Shown: positions 60,913-64,000 of the stretch, one piece after another
Position numbering within the stretch: the stretch's first letter is position 1
Layout of the letters: every line of letters starts with the position of its first letter
From: Nitronereus sp964503895
GTDB taxonomy: Bacteria; Nitrospirota; Nitrospiria; Nitrospirales; UBA8639
DNA length: 64,000 nt
Assembly: GCA_964503895.1 (NCBI GenBank)
Contig: CAZDCF010000005.1
Location: 1-64,000 of the forward strand
Reading direction: 5' to 3'
Notes under the pieces: model-generated
Told to the model about the DNA's origin: nothing
Database searches by the model: none
Seen by the model: only the letters and a program-made list of their open reading frames with translations
Made by a program: the position numbers and the translations under genes

Positions 60913-62343
60913 TTATAAAGATAAGGCGCGCTTAAGAAGCTCGTTAACTTTTTGGGGGTTAGCTTTGCCATTCGAAGCTTTCATAACTTGACCGACAAAA
61001 AATCCGACCACAGCCTCTTTTCCTCCGCGATATTGCTCCACTTGAGCAGGATTACTGTCCAGCACTTCTTTGATCATTTGTTCTAAAGCGCCTTCGTCCG
61101 AGACTTGCTGAAGGTCCTTTTCTTCAACCAGTTGCGAGGCTGACTTTTCGCCAGCATAGAGTTCTGGGAAAATATCTTTCGCAGTTTTTAGACTAATGGT
61201 CCCTTTATGAACCAATTGCAACAACTCTACTAAGCGCTCTGGAGAAACTGGGGAATCCTCAACCGCCGTTCCAGCTTGGTTCAGTTCCCGTAATAATTCA
61301 CCCATGATAAAATTACTGATGGTTTTGGGTTCTTGGAATTGACTCACACAGGCTTCAAAAAAATCAGCTAGCTCTCGCGAACTCGTCAGCACACCAGCGT
61401 CATATTCTGGCAAACTATAATCCTTTGTAAACCGCTCCTCACGGGTTTTGGGTAATTCCTGCAACGTACCGCGAATTTCCTCAATCCACTCATCGTCAAT
61501 TGAGAGCGGCAGAAGATCAGGATCGGGAAAATAACGATAGTCGTGTGCTTCTTCCTTATCTCGCATAACTGCAGTTTGACCGAGTTCAATATTCCAGAGG
61601 CGCGTTTCCTGATAGACCTTTCCACCTTCGGACAGGACCTTAGTTTGGCGTTTAACCTCGTATTCTATGGCATCCTTGACAAACTTGAAGGAGTTAATAT
61701 TTTTCAATTCCACTTTAGTCCCAAAAGTGTCAGAGCCAGTCGGACGAATCGAAATATTCGGCTCACACCGCATGCTCCCCTGTTCCATGTTGCCGTCACA
61801 CACATCGAGATAGACCAATACATCACGGAGCGATTTCAAATACGCCACAACTTCGTCGGCCGAATGCATATCCGGCTCAGTGACAATCTCCAATAAAGGA
61901 GTCCCAGCTCGGTTCAAGTCCACATAACTATGGCTGCCTTCGACCACATGAACGTTTTTCCCAGCATCTTCCTCCAGATGCGCACGTCGGATGTGGACTC
62001 GCTTGCCAGAACCGTTGACATCTAGGTCAATCCATCCGTTTTCGCAAATCGGCTCTTCGTACTGGGAGATTTGATAGCCCTTCGGCAGATCTGGATAGAA
62101 ATAGTTTTTACGCGCAAAAATATTCGTGGAGCGAATCGAACAGTTCAGAGCCAGTCCTGTTCGAATGGCCATTTCCACAGCACGTTTATTGATGACTGGG
62201 AGCGAGCCTGGCAACCCCAGGCAAACCGAGCAGGTTTGGGTATTAGCAGGACGGCCAAACTCCGTTCCACACCCACAAAACATTTTAGATTGGGTTCGAA
62301 GTTGTGCATGAACTTCTAGACCAATGACTGTTTCGAAGGTCAC
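60913..62343 (-). CDS. gatB: Aspartyl/glutamyl-tRNA amidotransferase subunit B
   Basis: 476 aa. Typical motifs: GLEVHAQLRTQSKMFCGCG (cradle domain start), NKRAVEMAIRTGLALNC, YFYPDLPKGYQISQYEEPI and the zinc-site cysteines in CSVCLGLPG. A C-terminal YqeY-like tail ends at KVNELLKRAL. GatB recognises mischarged Glu-tRNAGln or Asp-tRNAAsn. Two nt separate it from the ytxH gene. GatA lies two genes upstream. GatC was not seen in this window. Confidence 0.97.
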   Translation of the reverse strand: MTFETVIGLEVHAQLRTQSKMFCGCGTEFGRPANTQTCSVCLGLPGSLPVINKRAVEMAIRTGLALNCSIRSTNIFARKNYFYPDLPKGYQISQYEEPICENGWIDLDVNGSGKRVHIRRAHLEEDAGKNVHVVEGSHSYVDLNRAGTPLLEIVTEPDMHSADEVVAYLKSLRDVLVYLDVCDGNMEQGSMRCEPNISIRPTGSDTFGTKVELKNINSFKFVKDAIEYEVKRQTKVLSEGGKVYQETRLWNIELGQTAVMRDKEEAHDYRYFPDPDLLPLSIDDEWIEEIRGTLQELPKTREERFTKDYSLPEYDAGVLTSSRELADFFEACVSQFQEPKTISNFIMGELLRELNQAGTAVEDSPVSPERLVELLQLVHKGTISLKTAKDIFPELYAGEKSASQLVEEKDLQQVSDEGALEQMIKEVLDSNPAQVEQYRGGKEAVVGFFVGQVMKASNGKANPQKVNELLKRALSL

Positions 62344-62345
62344 AA

Positions 62346-62666
62346 CTAGGAGGCCGGTTTGTCACGAGATGGGTCACGCAAAGGCCGCATAGCTTCTTTA
62401 CCAGCATCCACGGCATCTTTTACTACTGAACTGGCTTCGGACATAAACTCCCGGCTCTTGCTGACTACGTCATCCCAGGTATAGTTGGTTCGTCCTGAAA
62501 TATCTCGAAAGTCGTCACTAGCCCGTCTGGCGGCTCGCAATAAACTTTCTCGGGATTCTCTCCCAGTTTGCGGCGCGAGTAAAAAGGCGGTGGCCGCGCC
62601 TAATAAAATTCCGCTTAAAAACGCCAGCGCCACGCTTCCAGCGGAGGCTCCGTTATTCCCTGCCAT
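62346..62666 (-). CDS. YtxH-domain protein
   Basis: 106 aa. A hydrophobic N-terminus with small residues (VALAFLSGILLGAATAFLLAPQTG) matches the YtxH signature GxxxGAAxAxLxAPxxG, followed by a long amphipathic helix with repeats (RESRESLLRAARRASDDF). It is a membrane-anchored, general-stress-type protein. It overlaps the DUF948 gene by 14 nt and precedes gatB. Confidence 0.88.
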   Translation of the reverse strand: MAGNNGASAGSVALAFLSGILLGAATAFLLAPQTGRESRESLLRAARRASDDFRDISGRTNYTWDDVVSKSREFMSEASSVVKDAVDAGKEAMRPLRDPSRDKPAS

Positions 62667-63057
62667 TGTAATACCCTCCTTCTTTATGAACCCGGCCCTT
62701 AATCGTCGTGGCCGCAGCCTTCATTCCCGAAAACACACGCACGAGATTCGTCATTATCGCACTGCTTTTCCCTTTGACAGCCCCATGCACTTGATGAACG
62801 GTATCCCCAACTTCGCCAATGGCATTCATCAACACAGCCGCTCGATCTACACCTTCCTTGGCTTGAGTAGTCAAAGCATGCACATTTTCGCTCGTACCCT
62901 TGATCTCTTTAAGCAACCTTGGCAATTCGTTATTGACTTGAGCCAAAAGCCGTTCGGATTGTGCAACGGCCCGCCGCAATTGAATCACGGTCGGCACGAG
63001 ATATCCCACCAGCACCAAAAAGGCTACAGCAATCACAACCGCGGCAAAATCAATCAT
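62653..63057 (-). CDS. DUF948-like membrane-anchored coiled-coil protein
   Basis: 134 aa. One TM at about residues 5-25 (AAVVIAVAFLVLVGYLVPTV) and a long coiled coil with the DUF948 pattern (LAQVNNELPRLLKEIKGTSE, QAKEGVDRAAVLMNAIGEV). It is a partner-like neighbour of YtxH. It sits inside the gatA-gatB run, 14 nt after gatA. Confidence 0.82.
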   Translation of the reverse strand: MIDFAAVVIAVAFLVLVGYLVPTVIQLRRAVAQSERLLAQVNNELPRLLKEIKGTSENVHALTTQAKEGVDRAAVLMNAIGEVGDTVHQVHGAVKGKSSAIMTNLVRVFSGMKAAATTIKGRVHKEGGYYNGRE

Positions 63058-63071
63058 GCATCACCCTTTCG

Positions 63072-64000
63072 TTAGCGGATTGCTGGACGTTTCTTTCGCC
63101 AATTGGTCACCATTTCGTACGCACGTGCCGCGCGCAACAGAGTTTCCTCTTCAAAAGGTCTGCCCATGATTTGCAATCCTATTGGAAGCCCATTCTGGCT
63201 GAAGCCAGATGGAATTGATATCGCCGGAATCCCAGCTAAACTTGCTGAGATAGTATATAGATCTGACAAATACATTTGTAGGGGATCTTCGATTTTTTCT
63301 CCCAATTGAAAAGCTGGGGTCGGCGTGACCGGTGCAACCAGCAAATCTACCTCTTCAAAGACCTGCTCAAAGTCCCGTTTGATCAACGTTCGTACGGCTT
63401 GGGCCTTGGCATAATACGCATCGTAATAGCCGCTGCTTAGGGCATAGGTGCCAAGCATGACACGACGTTTGACTTCCGAACCAAATCCTTCTTGCCGTGT
63501 AGTCCGATACATTTCCAACAAATCTTGCGATACCTTGGAACGGAATCCGTATTTTACACCATCGTACCTGGCAAGGTTTGAACTGGCCTCAGCCGTAGCT
63601 AATACATAATAGGTGGCCACAGCGACTCCCGTATGCGGGAGTGAGACTTCTTTAATTTCTCCATTAAGCTGATCCATTTCCTCAATGGCTTGGCGTACGG
63701 ACTCCTCAACCTCATGGTCCAAACCTTCAGCAAAAAATTCTTTAGGCACCCCGATCTTCAGTTTCTTGAGGTCTTTCTTTTTAAATGCACGAGTAAAATC
63801 AGGAACGGGCTCATCGACAGATGTGGAATCCATAGGATCTTGACCGGCCAACACGTTCATCATGATAGCAGCATCCCATACATCTTTTGTAATGGGACCG
63901 ATTTGATCAAGTGAGGAAGCAAAGGCAATCAGGCCATATCGAGAAACACGGCCATAGGTTGGTTTCAAGCCTACCACTCCACAAAATGCCGCCGGTTGCC
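63072..64000 (-). CDS. gatA: Glutamyl-tRNA amidotransferase subunit A, N-terminal part outside the window
   Basis: The visible 309 residues are the C-terminal two thirds of an amidase-family protein: QPAAFCGVVGLKPTYGRVSR and YGLIAFASSLDQIGP, then ISIPSGFSQNGLPIGLQIMG near the end. The Ser-Ser-Lys catalytic triad lies just upstream, mostly beyond the right edge. The first ATG-like codon inside the frame (63977) is a Val codon in the middle of the protein, so the real start is off-window. GatA makes ammonia from glutamine for GatB. Confidence 0.97.
   Translation of the reverse strand, partial: QPAAFCGVVGLKPTYGRVSRYGLIAFASSLDQIGPITKDVWDAAIMMNVLAGQDPMDSTSVDEPVPDFTRAFKKKDLKKLKIGVPKEFFAEGLDHEVEESVRQAIEEMDQLNGEIKEVSLPHTGVAVATYYVLATAEASSNLARYDGVKYGFRSKVSQDLLEMYRTTRQEGFGSEVKRRVMLGTYALSSGYYDAYYAKAQAVRTLIKRDFEQVFEEVDLLVAPVTPTPAFQLGEKIEDPLQMYLSDLYTISASLAGIPAISIPSGFSQNGLPIGLQIMGRPFEEETLLRAARAYEMVTNWRKKRPAIR

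Noticed and set aside
1..64000. CRISPR arrays, insertion sequences, prophage, attachment sites
   Set aside because: No direct-repeat array, transposase, integrase or phage gene was seen in any frame.

Overview
The window is a 64 kb chromosomal segment from a Gram-negative, probably chemolithotrophic bacterium. It has two lipid or metal envelope loci (TonB/ExbB/ExbD, MlaA/MlaC with an RND exporter), a membrane-anchored cytochrome c, cobalamin-dependent MetH, B12-type radical SAM proteins and the GatCAB amidotransferase. Base composition is slightly AT-leaning by eye. Gene content and style recall Nitrospirota (Nitrospira-like), but no 16S rRNA or nitrite-oxidation gene is present, so this placement is inference. 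I see no transposase, prophage, CRISPR array or rRNA operon. The segment looks like stable core chromosome with several unusual genes.

Layout. 1-2.6 kb: SecA (minus, cut by the left edge). 3.0-9.0 kb: a plus-strand operon with a secreted TonB-C-terminal-domain protein, a TPR protein, TonB, ExbB, ExbD, cytochrome c, a small exported protein and a sulfotransferase. 9.1-13.4 kb: MlaC and MlaA facing a large HpnN-like RND/MMPL lipid transporter. 13.9-14.3 kb: RRM RNA-binding protein with a clear terminator. 14.4-17.9 kb: a metal-type TonB receptor operon (His-rich small protein, receptor, TonB-CTD protein) behind a promoter with a paired TTGCAA operator candidate. 18.0-22.3 kb: HIT, GGCT-like, 2Fe-2S ferredoxin, MoaB, quinone-oxidoreductase-like ADH, PhzF. 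22.5-32.0 kb: a cobalamin/radical-SAM block (a 412-aa radical SAM, a degenerate J-domain protein, two paralogous B12-binding radical SAM proteins, MetH). 32.2-35.8 kb: small exported or hypothetical proteins and a heme-oxygenase-like diiron protein. 35.8-38.1 kb: a repair operon (TPR, MutY, MutT, 3'-5' exonuclease, membrane protein). 38.2-42.2 kb: tRNA-Leu(UAA), nucleotide-sugar epimerase, divergent ClpS-like protein, Lys-rich histone-H1-like protein, ProC. 42.4-45.8 kb: tandem HEAT-type exported paralogues and small proteins. 46-52 kb: DUF4301 protein, acetyl-CoA synthetase, riboflavin synthase with a coupled 46-aa membrane peptide, MFS transporter. 52.2-55.3 kb: a Ski2-like helicase broken into two genes placed in reversed order. 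55.3-64 kb: minus-strand housekeeping run GatA-DUF948-YtxH-GatB-Eno-FtsB-Era-MgtE-RecO-DUF971.

The most unusual items are: (i) the permuted, split Ski2-like helicase whose C-terminal half is preceded, in the same frame and across a single TAA, by a short ORF carrying the only good ribosome binding site; (ii) the B12 radical SAM pair with a CX4CX2C cluster motif, lying with a third radical SAM protein and a J-like protein whose HPD is HPH; (iii) two secreted TonB-C-terminal-domain proteins that carry a TonB-box-like heptad right after their signal peptides; (iv) a ClpS homologue with a rewritten N-degron pocket.
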